From Marinobacter litoralis (GTDB taxonomy: Bacteria > Pseudomonadota > Gammaproteobacteria > Pseudomonadales > Oleiphilaceae), in assembly GCF_016427555.1 (NCBI RefSeq), contig NZ_JAELVS010000001.1, forward strand, positions 372,001-436,000: DNA of 64,000 nt, written 5' to 3'. Under the pieces are notes generated by a model. That model was not told the origin of the DNA. It made no database searches and saw only the letters and a list, made by a program, of their open reading frames with translations. Both the position numbers and the translations under genes were made by a program. The first letter of the stretch is position 1, and the number at the start of each line of letters is the position of its first letter. Positions 1 through 8,937 of the stretch are shown in pieces.

Positions 1-2276
1 TGAATGAGCAGGTCATCGCCATCGACCGTTACAATCAGGTGGTGAGCACCCCCAAAGGTGTCTATCAGTATGACCAGCTGGTGCTCGCCACCGGGTCCTA
101 TCCTTTTGTGCCCCCGATTGCCGGCAATGATCACGACGGCTGCTTTGTATACCGGACTCTGGACGACCTGGACGCCATTCGCGCCAGTGCCACCTCCGCG
201 AAAACCGGCGTTGTGGTGGGCGGTGGTCTGCTCGGGCTGGAAGCTGCGAACGCCCTCAAAAGCCTGGGCTTGCAGGCCAGTGTGGTGGAATTTGCGCCGC
301 GCCTGATGCCGGTTCAACTCGACGACCAGGGCGGTGCATTGCTACGGCACAAGATCGAAGAACTGGGCGTTCAGGTTCATACCGAAAAGGCCACCACCGC
401 CATCGTGCCCGGCACCGAATCGCGCTTGCGCATGAATTTCTCCGACGACAGCCATCTTGAGACTGACCTGATCGTATTCTCCGCTGGCATCCGGCCGCAG
501 GATACGCTGGCCCGGGACTGCGGTCTGGAAGTGGGCGAACGCGGAGGCATTGTCATTAACAATCAGTGCACCACGTCAGACCCGAAGATTCACGCCATCG
601 GCGAATGCGCGCTATGGAACAACCGAATCTTTGGTTTGGTAGCACCAGGCTACACCATGGCCCGTACGCTCTCTGCGGCCCTGAACAGCGACACCGAGGC
701 CGCTTTCACCGGTGCCGACATGAGCACCAAACTGAAACTGCTGGGTGTCGATGTCGGCTCCATTGGTGATGCTCACGGCCAGACCGCGGGTGCGCGTAAC
801 ATCCGCTTCCACGACGAACAAACCGGTCATTACCGGCGCATGGTGGTCAGCTCCGACGGTAAAAAGCTGCTGGGTGCGATTCTGGTCGGTGATAACAGTC
901 ACTACGACACCTTGCTGCAATACGCGCTCAACGGTCTGGATCTACCCGGTAATCCGGAAGTGCTGATTCTGCCTGAAAGCGAAGGCGGTGCGCCCACCTT
1001 GGGTGCCGATGCGTTACCCGACACTGCCTCGATCTGTTCGTGCCACAACGTCACCAAGGGCGACATCTGTGGAGCCATCGATGCTGGCTGTACGGATCTT
1101 GGGGGCGTCAAGGCCGAAACCAAAGCAAGTACCGGGTGCGGCGGCTGCACCGCGCTGCTGAAGAAGGTAGTGGATAGCGAACTCGAAAAGCGGGGCGTGG
1201 AGGTCTGCACCGATTTGTGCGAGCACTTCCCGTACACCCGTCAGGAGCTGTTTCACCTGGTCAAGGTAAACGGCATTCGCACCTTCCGCGGTCTGCTGAA
1301 TCAGTACGGCAAAGGTCAGGGCTGTGATATCTGCAAACCCACAGTGGGCTCCATTCTCGCCAGTTGCTGGAACGATCATATTCTGGCCACCGATCATGTG
1401 CCATTGCAGGACACCAATGACACCTTCATGGCCAACATGCAGAAGAACGGTACCTATTCGATCGTGCCGCGTATTCCCGGCGGCGAAATTACTCCGGACA
1501 AGCTGATTGTGCTGGGCGAGGTGGCGAAGGAGTACAACCTGTACACCAAGATCACCGGTGGCCAGCGGGTTGATTTGTTCGGCGCCACGTTGAGCGAGCT
1601 GCCGGAGATCTGGGAGAAGCTGATTGCAGCCGGTTTCGAGACGGGCCACGCCTATGGCAAGTCGCTGCGCACGGTGAAGTCGTGCGTTGGCAGCACCTGG
1701 TGCCGTTACGGTGTGCAGGACAGTGTGGGCATGGCGATCCTGCTGGAGAGCCGTTACAAGGGCTTGCGGGCCCCGCACAAGGTGAAGATGGGTGTGTCTG
1801 GCTGTACTCGGGAGTGTGCCGAGGCGCAAAGCAAAGACTTCGGGGTGATTGCCACGGAGAAGGGGTGGAACCTGTACGTGTGTGGTAATGGCGGCATGCG
1901 GCCACGGCACGCGGATTTGTTCGCGACGGATTTGTCCGATGACGAGTTGATTCAGGCGATTGACCGGATTGTGATGTTTTACGTGCGCACGGCGGACCGG
2001 TTGCAGCGGACCAGTGTCTGGCTGGAGAACCTTGAAGGCGGCCTGGAATATCTGAAGCAGGTGGTGCTGGAGGACAGCTTGGGTATTGGCGCGGAGCTGG
2101 AGCAGCACATGGCGGAGATTGTCGATACCTATCAGTGTGAGTGGAAGACGGCGGTTGAGGATCCTGAGAAGCGCAAGCGTTTCCGGGAGTTTGTGAATGC
2201 GCCGGAGCGGAAGGATCCGGTGCAGCAGTGGACTTCGGAGCGGGGGCAGCGCCGGCCGGTTTTGGAATCTGTGTAG
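1..2276 (+). CDS. nirB: Nitrite reductase [NAD(P)H] large subunit, 5'-truncated
   Basis: Cytoplasmic assimilatory nitrite reductase, reducing nitrite to ammonium with NAD(P)H through FAD, an iron-sulfur cluster and siroheme. The frame is open from the first complete codon at base 3, so the true start lies outside the window; about 758 of the usual 830-850 residues are present. The order seen is a pyridine-nucleotide-disulfide oxidoreductase domain, a BFD-like [2Fe-2S] domain (CSCHNV near base 1034 and STGCGGC near 1130), a second BFD-like stretch with GCDIC near 1320, and the sulfite/nitrite reductase half with CVGSTWC near 1681 and SGCTREC near 1800, which supply the four 4Fe-4S/siroheme cysteines. 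nirD follows after 161 bases that hold a long hairpin. Identification is secure. Confidence 0.96.
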   Translation, partial: NEQVIAIDRYNQVVSTPKGVYQYDQLVLATGSYPFVPPIAGNDHDGCFVYRTLDDLDAIRASATSAKTGVVVGGGLLGLEAANALKSLGLQASVVEFAPRLMPVQLDDQGGALLRHKIEELGVQVHTEKATTAIVPGTESRLRMNFSDDSHLETDLIVFSAGIRPQDTLARDCGLEVGERGGIVINNQCTTSDPKIHAIGECALWNNRIFGLVAPGYTMARTLSAALNSDTEAAFTGADMSTKLKLLGVDVGSIGDAHGQTAGARNIRFHDEQTGHYRRMVVSSDGKKLLGAILVGDNSHYDTLLQYALNGLDLPGNPEVLILPESEGGAPTLGADALPDTASICSCHNVTKGDICGAIDAGCTDLGGVKAETKASTGCGGCTALLKKVVDSELEKRGVEVCTDLCEHFPYTRQELFHLVKVNGIRTFRGLLNQYGKGQGCDICKPTVGSILASCWNDHILATDHVPLQDTNDTFMANMQKNGTYSIVPRIPGGEITPDKLIVLGEVAKEYNLYTKITGGQRVDLFGATLSELPEIWEKLIAAGFETGHAYGKSLRTVKSCVGSTWCRYGVQDSVGMAILLESRYKGLRAPHKVKMGVSGCTRECAEAQSKDFGVIATEKGWNLYVCGNGGMRPRHADLFATDLSDDELIQAIDRIVMFYVRTADRLQRTSVWLENLEGGLEYLKQVVLEDSLGIGAELEQHMAEIVDTYQCEWKTAVEDPEKRKRFREFVNAPERKDPVQQWTSERGQRRPVLESV

Positions 2277-2306
2277 TGCTTTGAGCCGGAGCAAAGCCCG
2301 GCGGCA

Positions 2307-2380
2307 TGGGGATGCTTTTCTTTCGGAAAAAATAACTCGCTTCGCTCAGACATCTTTTTTCCTGCAGAAAAGCATCCCCA
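2307..2380. repeat. Long intergenic inverted repeat between nirB and nirD (element A)
   Basis: Arms at 2307-2332 and 2355-2380 pair at 23 of 26 positions around a 22-base loop (2333-2354). The outer 15 bases pair perfectly, three positions fail, then eight more pair and end in A6/T6. It lies inside an apparent nirBD operon, so it may act as an mRNA stabiliser or partial attenuator lowering nirD relative to nirB. The arm begins TGGGGATG and the right flank reads CCCCACACC, resembling the ends of the palindrome at 60671-60775. Confidence 0.8.
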
Positions 2381-2437
2381 CACCACCTGGCTCACAGAAT
2401 TGGGTGAAGTACTAGAACGCAAAATTGGAGAACATCT

Positions 2438-2812
2438 ATGAAAGCTCAGACTCGTTGGGATGTAGTTTGTACTGTCGAAGACCTGGTGCCGGATTCGGGC
2501 ATTGCGGTTTGGACGAAAGCCGGGCCGGTGGCGGTGTTTTATCTGCCACATCGGTTACCGGCACTGTTTGCGGTTAGCCATACCGATCCGTTCAGTGGAT
2601 CAAACGTGTTAGCGCGGGGGATTACCGGGGATGTGGACAGTGAGCCGGTGGTGGCTTCGCCGTTGTATAAGCAGCATTTCAGTTTGCGCACCGGGGTTTG
2701 TCTCGAGGACGACAGCGTGCAGTTAACGACTTACCCGGTGTTGCTGGACGGTGATCAAATTCTGCTGGAGCTTCCTGTGTCGGCCGGTCGAAAGGAATCT
2801 CAGGCGGCGTGA
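2438..2812 (+). CDS. nirD: Nitrite reductase [NAD(P)H] small subunit
   Basis: NirD is the Rieske-fold small subunit that works with NirB in cytoplasmic nitrite-to-ammonium reduction. The 124-residue length is normal. The sequence has the family's VSHTDPFSG and SPLYKQHFSL segments. The Rieske cluster ligands are absent, as is usual for NirD, so a structural or assembly role is expected rather than electron transfer. The start is supported by a GGAG-type ribosome site about ten bases upstream (around 2426). It follows nirB in the same direction, separated by a long hairpin, so its expression probably depends on read-through from nirB. Confidence 0.94.
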   Translation: MKAQTRWDVVCTVEDLVPDSGIAVWTKAGPVAVFYLPHRLPALFAVSHTDPFSGSNVLARGITGDVDSEPVVASPLYKQHFSLRTGVCLEDDSVQLTTYPVLLDGDQILLELPVSAGRKESQAA

Positions 2813-2896
2813 TGGGCGCTTTCCAGGGCGCTTGACCGGGTGGGGTGCCGCGTATAGTCTGCGGCAAACCCCCGCGGATTCGGAGTGCCCCAGGTT

Positions 2897-4774
2897 ATGG
2901 AAGATCACAGCCAGTTTCGTTTGTTGTCGGAACGGCGGTTTGCACCGTTTTTTGTCACCCAGTTTGCCGGTGCCTTTAACGACAATCTGTTCAAGAACGC
3001 GCTTTTGCTGCTGGTGACTTACAACGCTGGCGGCCTGCTTGGCCTTTCTTCCAGCGTGGTGGTCAATCTGGCGGCCATGTTGTTTATCCTGCCTTTTTTC
3101 CTGTTTTCTGCCGTCGCGGGCCAGATTGCCGACCGTTACGAGAAGTCCGGCATTATTCGTTGGGTTAAATTGGCGGAGGTTGCCATTATGGCGGTGGCCG
3201 CGGTCGGGCTGTGGTTCGGCTGGCATGAGATGTTGCTGCTGCTGTTGTTCCTGATGGGAGTTCAGTCGGCGTTTTTTGGTCCGGTCAAGTACGCGATTCT
3301 TCCTCAGGCTCTGGATAACTCCGAACTGGTCGGTGGCAACGCGTTGGTGGAGATGGGCACCTTCGTGGCGATTCTGCTCGGCACGCTGGTTGCCGGGGTG
3401 ATGATGAAAGCGCCGTTGCCGGGGCCGATGGTCGCCATTGCGGTGTTGGTGGTGGCAGCAATGGGGCTGTTTTCCGCTTTGAAAATCCCCAAGGCCGAAG
3501 CGGCCGCCCCTGACCTGAAGATCAATTTCAGCCCGTTGAAAGAAACCTGGAAGCTGATGGCCATTGCCAGGGAAAACCACAACGTTCTGCTGAGCGTGGT
3601 GGCGATTTCCTGGTTCTGGTTTCTTGGCGCAGCCTACCTGACCCAATTCCCCGGCTTTGCCAAGGATGAACTGCTGGGTGATGAAACCGTGGTCACGGTT
3701 TTGTTGGCCATTTTTACGGTCGGGATTGCTGCCGGCTCGATGATTTGTGAGCGCATGTCTGGCCACAAGGTGGAGCTGGGCATTGTTCCCATCGGCTCAT
3801 TGGGGCTGAGTCTGTTCGGTATCGATCTGTACCTGAACATGCCGGCTCAGCCCGTGCCTTCGGATTGGTGGATGATCTTTACCGATGGCAGTTACCGGCG
3901 GGTCGCATTGGATCTGCTGGGCATTGGCGTTTCAGGTGGTCTGTTCATTGTCCCTCTGTATGCCTTTGTGCAACAGGAAACCCCACCGGAAACCCGTGCC
4001 CGGGTGATTGCCGCGCTCAATGTGTTCAACGCCCTGTTTATGGTGGTCAGTGCCCTGTCGGGCATGCTGATGCTTGGCGTGATCGGGCTCAGCATTCCGG
4101 AGTTCTTTCTGGTGCTGTCGATCATGAACCTGCTCGTTGCGGGCTTCGTTTACCAGCAAGTGCCAGAGTTCGCGCTGCGTTTCGTGATCTGGATGATGTC
4201 GCACACGATTTACCGGGTGAAACATCACCATCTGGACCGCATTCCCGAGGAAGGGCCCGTGCTATTGGTTTGCAATCACGTGTCCTACATGGACGCACCG
4301 GTAATTGCCGGCGCGGTCAAACGGCCGATTCGCTTTGTGATGGATCACCATATTTTTTCGACACCGGTGCTGGGCACGTTCTTCCGCATGGCCAAAACCA
4401 TCCCCATCGGCCCGAAAGCAAAAATACCCGAGATCTACGAGGCGGCGTTCGAACGGATCGATGAGGAACTGGCGGCTGGTAACGTGGTGTGCATTTTCCC
4501 GGAGGGGCGGTTGACCTCGGATGGCGAAGTCGCGGCGTTCAAATCCGGTGTTGAGCTGATTTTGCAGCGCCGGCCTGTACCGGTGGTGCCGCTTGCGCTT
4601 CGGGGGCTGTGGGGCAGCTTTTTCAGTCATTGCGGTGGGCCGGCGCTGACGCACTTGCCCAAACGTTTCTGGTCGCGGATTCATCTTTTGTCCGGCCAGC
4701 CGATGAACCCGGCAACCGCCAGCGCACAGATATTGGAAGACCAGGTGAAATCGTTGCGAGGGCCGCACCCCTAG
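2897..4774 (+). CDS. LplT-PlsC fusion: MFS lysophospholipid flippase-like domain plus 1-acyltransferase
   Basis: A two-part inner-membrane protein of about 625 residues. The first 400 residues form an MFS-type domain with about twelve hydrophobic segments resembling the lysophospholipid transporter LplT (motif AFNDNLFKNA near the N-terminus). The rest is a PlsC-family glycerophospholipid acyltransferase with the catalytic NHVSYMD (HX4D) near residue 459 and FPEGR near 533. The expected job is to bring lysophospholipids inward and reacylate them. The related three-part proteins also carry an acyl-ACP synthetase (Aas) domain, which is absent here. I prefer the ATG at 2897, which has GGAG eleven bases upstream; a GTG at 2885 in the same frame is the alternative. 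No obvious partner genes adjoin it. Confidence 0.88.
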   Translation: MEDHSQFRLLSERRFAPFFVTQFAGAFNDNLFKNALLLLVTYNAGGLLGLSSSVVVNLAAMLFILPFFLFSAVAGQIADRYEKSGIIRWVKLAEVAIMAVAAVGLWFGWHEMLLLLLFLMGVQSAFFGPVKYAILPQALDNSELVGGNALVEMGTFVAILLGTLVAGVMMKAPLPGPMVAIAVLVVAAMGLFSALKIPKAEAAAPDLKINFSPLKETWKLMAIARENHNVLLSVVAISWFWFLGAAYLTQFPGFAKDELLGDETVVTVLLAIFTVGIAAGSMICERMSGHKVELGIVPIGSLGLSLFGIDLYLNMPAQPVPSDWWMIFTDGSYRRVALDLLGIGVSGGLFIVPLYAFVQQETPPETRARVIAALNVFNALFMVVSALSGMLMLGVIGLSIPEFFLVLSIMNLLVAGFVYQQVPEFALRFVIWMMSHTIYRVKHHHLDRIPEEGPVLLVCNHVSYMDAPVIAGAVKRPIRFVMDHHIFSTPVLGTFFRMAKTIPIGPKAKIPEIYEAAFERIDEELAAGNVVCIFPEGRLTSDGEVAAFKSGVELILQRRPVPVVPLALRGLWGSFFSHCGGPALTHLPKRFWSRIHLLSGQPMNPATASAQILEDQVKSLRGPHP

Positions 4775-4795
4775 GGCGCGGCCTTCAATGCGTTT

Positions 4796-5203
4796 TTAGC
4801 CGAAACGGGCTTCGCTGTTGCGCTCGGAAATCTGGCTGTTCAGGGTCCAGAAATCGTACAACACACCGATGAAGAACAGGCCACCGGTAAACAGGTAGAT
4901 AATGCCGGTTATCCACTTGCCCATGTACATGCGATGTACCCCAAACACGCCCAGAAAGGTGAGCAGTATCCAGCCGATGTTGTAATCGGTTTGGCCTTCC
5001 TGAAACCGGCTGTCGGCCTCACGGTCCATCGCCGGAATCAGGAACAGATCGATGATCCAGCCAATGAAGAACAAACCCAGGGTGAAGAACCAGATGGTGC
5101 CGGTAATGGGCTTGCCATAATAGAAACGGTGCGAGCCCAAAAATCCGAAAATCCAAAGCAGGTAACCAATGATCTTGCTGTGGGTATTGCCAGTTTCTAT
5201 CAT
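4796..5203 (-). CDS. TM2 domain membrane protein, duplicated domain
   Basis: A 135-residue membrane protein with two TM2 domains in tandem (about residues 8-60 and 72-128). Each has the FGxxGxHRxYxGK signature followed by a pair of hydrophobic helices: FLGSHRFYYGKPITG in the first, VFGVHRMYMGKWITG in the second. TM2 proteins are widespread and their function in bacteria is not established. The duplication is visible directly. It converges on the LplT-PlsC gene and is followed upstream by an unrelated amidotransferase on the same strand. Confidence 0.85.
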   Translation of the reverse strand: MIETGNTHSKIIGYLLWIFGFLGSHRFYYGKPITGTIWFFTLGLFFIGWIIDLFLIPAMDREADSRFQEGQTDYNIGWILLTFLGVFGVHRMYMGKWITGIIYLFTGGLFFIGVLYDFWTLNSQISERNSEARFG

Positions 5204-5257
5204 GTTTTTCTGCGTCCTCCCGGATCAATATTTCAGATAAATACGCTCAATCAATTC

Positions 5258-6037
5258 CTAGTTTTCTACTCCACCTCTCATGACTACTTCACCCTGTCGC
5301 CACAAACGCCATTCCCCGGGCTGGTAGATGTCCCACTTCTCATCGGTGGTTAACGGCTCGGTAACGATCACGCTGACCACGTCGTTCGGGGTGGTTTCCG
5401 ATTCAAAGTCGATGGTGACATCGGTGTCTTTCAGGCGGGCAGGGCCAAACGGGGCCCGGCGGGTAATGCTGGCCATTTTGGTGGTGCAATAAGTGAACAG
5501 CCAATCGCCATTGCTCAGCAACAGATTGAACACACCCTGGCTGGCGTATTGTGAAGACAGTGTGACCAGCCGCTCCACCACCTGTTCCACACTGTCGTCC
5601 CGGTGGCAGTGGCTGCGGAGATGATTGAGCATGTCGCAGAACAGCGCTTCACTGTCCGTGCTCCCGACCGGCTCGTAAAAACCCTCCGGTGCCCGAAAGC
5701 CGGTGAGTTGGCCATTGTGTGCGCAGACCCAGTACCGGCCCCAAAGTTCGCGGATAAACGGGTGGGTATTGGCGAGGCAAATTTCGCCCACGTTAGCCTG
5801 CCGAATGTGGCAAAGGGCCACTTCACTCTTAATGGGGTGGGTTTGTACCACTTCGGCAAGGCGTGAACTGGCACTGGCGTCGGAGTCGTGAAAGCAGCGG
5901 ATGCCTTTGCCTTCGTAGAAGGCCACTCCCCAGCCGTCTTTGTGAGGCCCGGTTTCGCCCCCGCGGCGGGTCAGGCCGGTAAAACTGAAGCACAGATCGG
6001 TAGGGGTGTTGGCGCTCATGGCCAGCAGTTCACACAT
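5258..6037 (-). CDS. Class II glutamine amidotransferase, YafJ-like
   Basis: An N-terminal-nucleophile glutamine amidotransferase domain protein of 259 residues. The sequence starts MCELLAMS, so Cys2 becomes the catalytic N-terminal residue after methionine removal. Further family features are the HKDGWGVAFY segment, CHIRQAN and CAHNGQL. YafJ-type proteins hydrolyse glutamine or related gamma-glutamyl substrates; the physiological substrate is not established. No synthetase domain is attached and no partner synthase is next to it. Confidence 0.88.
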   Translation of the reverse strand: MCELLAMSANTPTDLCFSFTGLTRRGGETGPHKDGWGVAFYEGKGIRCFHDSDASASSRLAEVVQTHPIKSEVALCHIRQANVGEICLANTHPFIRELWGRYWVCAHNGQLTGFRAPEGFYEPVGSTDSEALFCDMLNHLRSHCHRDDSVEQVVERLVTLSSQYASQGVFNLLLSNGDWLFTYCTTKMASITRRAPFGPARLKDTDVTIDFESETTPNDVVSVIVTEPLTTDEKWDIYQPGEWRLWRQGEVVMRGGVEN

Positions 6038-6088
6038 GGTTTGACGATTCCTCGAGCAAAATAATCGGTCAGCGCTAGCATACCGTAT

Positions 6089-7204
6089 TCAGCCCTTACC
6101 TCCAGCCGCGACATCTTTTATTTGAGGAGAAAGCACCTTGGTGGGAGAGGCAACCTGATTTCGGCCAGCCCGCTTTCCTCGATACAACTGCTGATCGGCT
6201 GCCGAGAACAGGAGATCAGCAGTTCGGCCATCTTCCGGCCATTGCGCCAAGCCAAACGTCGCGGTAACGGAGAGGTCAACATTCGCAAAGCGCAGCTTTC
6301 GGGCAGCGATACGCGTCCGCAGTTCTTCAATCAGCTCATAAGCTGCTTTCGGTTTAACATCCCGCAGAATCAAACCGAACTCCTCTCCGCCCAAACGGCC
6401 GACAAAATCTGTACCGCGCAGCCGTTCCTGCAGGCACTGGCCAATTTCCTGCAACACATAGTCGCCCGTTTCATGGCCATGGGTGTCATTGATGACCTTG
6501 AAATGGTCAATATCCATCATGACCAAAGCAAAGACGGAACTGCTGCGTTCACTTTCGGCAATGGTGCGTATCAACGTCGACTGGAAGTTGCCTCGATTCG
6601 CCAGCCCGGTTAGCGCATCCGTTTGCGCCACCTCAATCAAGCGCTGTTCGGCTTCCTCACGCCGCTGTTCGTACATATACATGAACACCTGCATCAGGCT
6701 GCCACAGAGCACCATGTTCAGAAAATCAATCACGAAATCGGCTTTGCTAAGCCCTTGCACGCCACCCAGAAAAACGAAATACACCGCGCAACCCAGAAGC
6801 ATGAACGGCACGCTCAAAATCATGCCTTCACGGCGACCAAGCAACAGGTAAGCGAGCACCGGCATCATTAAAACCCAAACGAACGCTGCCATGGAGGCAT
6901 CCGGCAGTAACATGAGGACAATGAAGAATGAGAACAGGGTGAACAGATAGCCGTATACCCAGCGTTCAAAGTACGGAGTGTGGTTAATGCGAGCCACACC
7001 GATTAATGCCAAGGTACCGATGACGAGTTCGACAGCCGATACCCAAGGGTATCCACTGAACATCTGTAGAGCGGCAAACACCATGAGCGACAACCCCGTC
7101 ACCCAGAACAGAAATCTGGCGAGTGAGCGGCGGTGGTCATCCCTCAGCCCTGAACGGCTTTGCGTCAGCGCCTTGCCTAAATCCGGATGGTTTAACATAT
7201 CCAT
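6089..7204 (-). CDS. Membrane-anchored diguanylate cyclase (GGDEF)
   Basis: Makes the second messenger cyclic di-GMP. The first 190 residues hold about six hydrophobic segments, so the sensor part sits in the inner membrane; no recognised ligand domain is seen. A GGDEF domain follows with an intact catalytic GGEEF at residues 272-276. The product-inhibition I-site RGTD lies five residues before it, so feedback inhibition by c-di-GMP is expected. No EAL domain is attached. Length is 371 residues. It is monocistronic and diverges from nfeD across 232 bases in which I see nothing else I can name. Confidence 0.93.
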   Translation of the reverse strand: MDMLNHPDLGKALTQSRSGLRDDHRRSLARFLFWVTGLSLMVFAALQMFSGYPWVSAVELVIGTLALIGVARINHTPYFERWVYGYLFTLFSFFIVLMLLPDASMAAFVWVLMMPVLAYLLLGRREGMILSVPFMLLGCAVYFVFLGGVQGLSKADFVIDFLNMVLCGSLMQVFMYMYEQRREEAEQRLIEVAQTDALTGLANRGNFQSTLIRTIAESERSSSVFALVMMDIDHFKVINDTHGHETGDYVLQEIGQCLQERLRGTDFVGRLGGEEFGLILRDVKPKAAYELIEELRTRIAARKLRFANVDLSVTATFGLAQWPEDGRTADLLFSAADQQLYRGKRAGRNQVASPTKVLSPQIKDVAAGGKG

Positions 7205-7436
7205 AGTAATGCTGGCCTAAATCAGGCTTTTAATTATTATCGCCTATAAACCGACTATAAAACACGCTGCCTCGTTTTCCCTATAACTTTCGCCCCCTTT
7301 TATTGATCGGAACGGACGCAGGCCCCATTAGCCAAGCACCTTACAACCGATGTGTGCAAGCGGTCAGAGACGGCAGCAAATCCTTTGGTTACAATCAAGA
7401 TTCTTCTGAATTCATGCCCTTCGCTTGGAACTGATT

Positions 7437-7898
7437 ATGGAATGGAGTCTTACCCACTTATGGCTGATCCTGGCTTTGGTCCTCAGCCTTGCCGAGCTCA
7501 CCTCCGGCGTCCTGTTGCTGTTGGCGCTGGGCATTGCCGCGGCCCTGACCGCCCTGGTGTCTTTTCTGGGCGCACCGTTTGAGTGGCAACTGGTCACCAT
7601 GGGTGTCATGTCCGGCATTCTGGTGCCCGTTGCCATCCGCTGGATTCGCCCTCGCTTTTCCCCGAAAGGTGTGGCCTACGGCACTACGGGCACGGGTGTC
7701 GAGCACGGAACCACCTATCGAACGTTACTGCGTGACTTTGATGGCGCCACCGGCATCAAAGTCAACGGCGATTTTTATCGCCTGAAACTGGCCGATGGCA
7801 GCAGCCCCGAATTACCGGCCGGCACAGCCGTTGTTTTTGAAAAATTTGATGGCACCACTGCCATCGTGCACCTGGCTCAACCCAAACAGGAAGGTTAA
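7437..7898 (+). CDS. NfeD-family membrane protein
   Basis: A short NfeD protein of 153 residues: two to three hydrophobic segments in the first 75 residues, then a C-terminal OB-fold-like domain (GVEHGTTYRTLLRDFDGATG onward). Short NfeD proteins partner with SPFH/stomatin-type proteins in membrane microdomain organisation, and the stomatin-like gene follows after only two bases. I take the ATG at 7437; an in-frame TTG at 7425 would add four residues. Confidence 0.9.
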   Translation: MEWSLTHLWLILALVLSLAELTSGVLLLLALGIAAALTALVSFLGAPFEWQLVTMGVMSGILVPVAIRWIRPRFSPKGVAYGTTGTGVEHGTTYRTLLRDFDGATGIKVNGDFYRLKLADGSSPELPAGTAVVFEKFDGTTAIVHLAQPKQEG

Positions 7899-7900
7899 AC

Positions 7901-8920
7901 ATGGAAGCATTTATTACTCCGGGGCTGGTTATCAGCTTAATTATTGTTGCTGTCGGCATCTTTGTTATTGCCAAAGGCCTGGTGATTATTCGCCAGTCCG
8001 AGGTGATGGTCATTGAACGGCTGGGGTCGTTTAATCGTGTACTTGAAAGCGGCATCAACATCATCATTCCCTTTATCGAGAAACCCCGCCCGATCAGCAT
8101 GATTCGCTACATGCGCATGGGCGAGGAGTACCACCCGGTGACTACCGACGAAGTCCGCATCGACCGACGCGAAACCGTGATGGATTTCCCGGGCCAGCCG
8201 GTCGTCACCACCGACAACGTGACGGTGAAAATCAACGGCGCGCTTTACTACCAGATTATCGATCCTCGCCGTGCCGTTTATGAGGTGGCCAACATGAGCC
8301 AGGCGGTGGAAGTGCTTGCCAAAACCACACTGCGTTCGGTGGTCGGTAAGATGGAGCTGGATAAGTTGTTTGAATCCCGCAGCGAAGTGAACAACGCCAT
8401 TCAGGCCGAAATGGAAGAAGCTGCCTCCAAGTGGGGGGTAAAGCTCACCCGCGTGGAAGTGCAAGACATCAGCATGCCGGAAGAAGTGGAAGAGGCCATG
8501 CGTTTGCAGATGGCCGCTGAGCGGAAACGCCGCGCCACGGTTACGGAAGCTGAAGGTGAGAAGGCTGCAGCCATTGCCATGGCTCAGGGCCAGCGTGAGT
8601 CTGCGATCCTGAACGCCCAAGGCGATAAGGAATCCGCCATCCTGCGGGCTCAAGGTGAGCAGGAATCCATTCGCCTGGTATTGAATGCCATCGGCGAAAA
8701 CGAGGAAAACAAGCGCACGGTTGTGGGCTATCTGCTCGGCCAAAGCTACATCAAAGCCTTGCCAACCATGGCCCAGGACGGCGAGCGCGTATTCGTTCCC
8801 TATGAATCGACCGCTCTGCTGGGGTCTATGGGAATGTTCCGCGAGTTGGCCGGCAGCCCCGAAGATGCTGTACGGGACAGCTTGCGCAGCGGCATGGTGG
8901 CCTCAGCCGGCACCAACTGA
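7901..8920 (+). CDS. qmcA: SPFH/Band 7 protein (paraslipin, QmcA-like)
   Basis: A 339-residue stomatin/prohibitin-type protein. One N-terminal membrane helix (about residues 5-28) is followed by the SPFH domain and a long Ala/Glu-rich coiled coil (about 200-270, with the repeated EKAAAIAMAQGQRESAIL pattern). Such proteins form large oligomeric rings or cages on the membrane and associate with NfeD proteins and FtsH-type proteases. The operon with nfeD directly upstream supports this. In E. coli the comparable protein is QmcA. Confidence 0.92.
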   Translation: MEAFITPGLVISLIIVAVGIFVIAKGLVIIRQSEVMVIERLGSFNRVLESGINIIIPFIEKPRPISMIRYMRMGEEYHPVTTDEVRIDRRETVMDFPGQPVVTTDNVTVKINGALYYQIIDPRRAVYEVANMSQAVEVLAKTTLRSVVGKMELDKLFESRSEVNNAIQAEMEEAASKWGVKLTRVEVQDISMPEEVEEAMRLQMAAERKRRATVTEAEGEKAAAIAMAQGQRESAILNAQGDKESAILRAQGEQESIRLVLNAIGENEENKRTVVGYLLGQSYIKALPTMAQDGERVFVPYESTALLGSMGMFRELAGSPEDAVRDSLRSGMVASAGTN

Positions 8921-8937
8921 AACTCGTGAACCGCGGG

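Noticed and set aside
1014..2294. A 426-codon minus-strand frame opposite nirB
   Set aside because: Covers the siroheme-binding part of nirB on the other strand and has no protein-like features.
2723..3766. Long open frame on the minus strand opposite the LplT-PlsC gene
   Set aside because: It is antisense to a gene with clear family motifs and its translation is rich in His, Gln and Arg with no recognisable domain, as expected for a shadow of GC-rich coding DNA.
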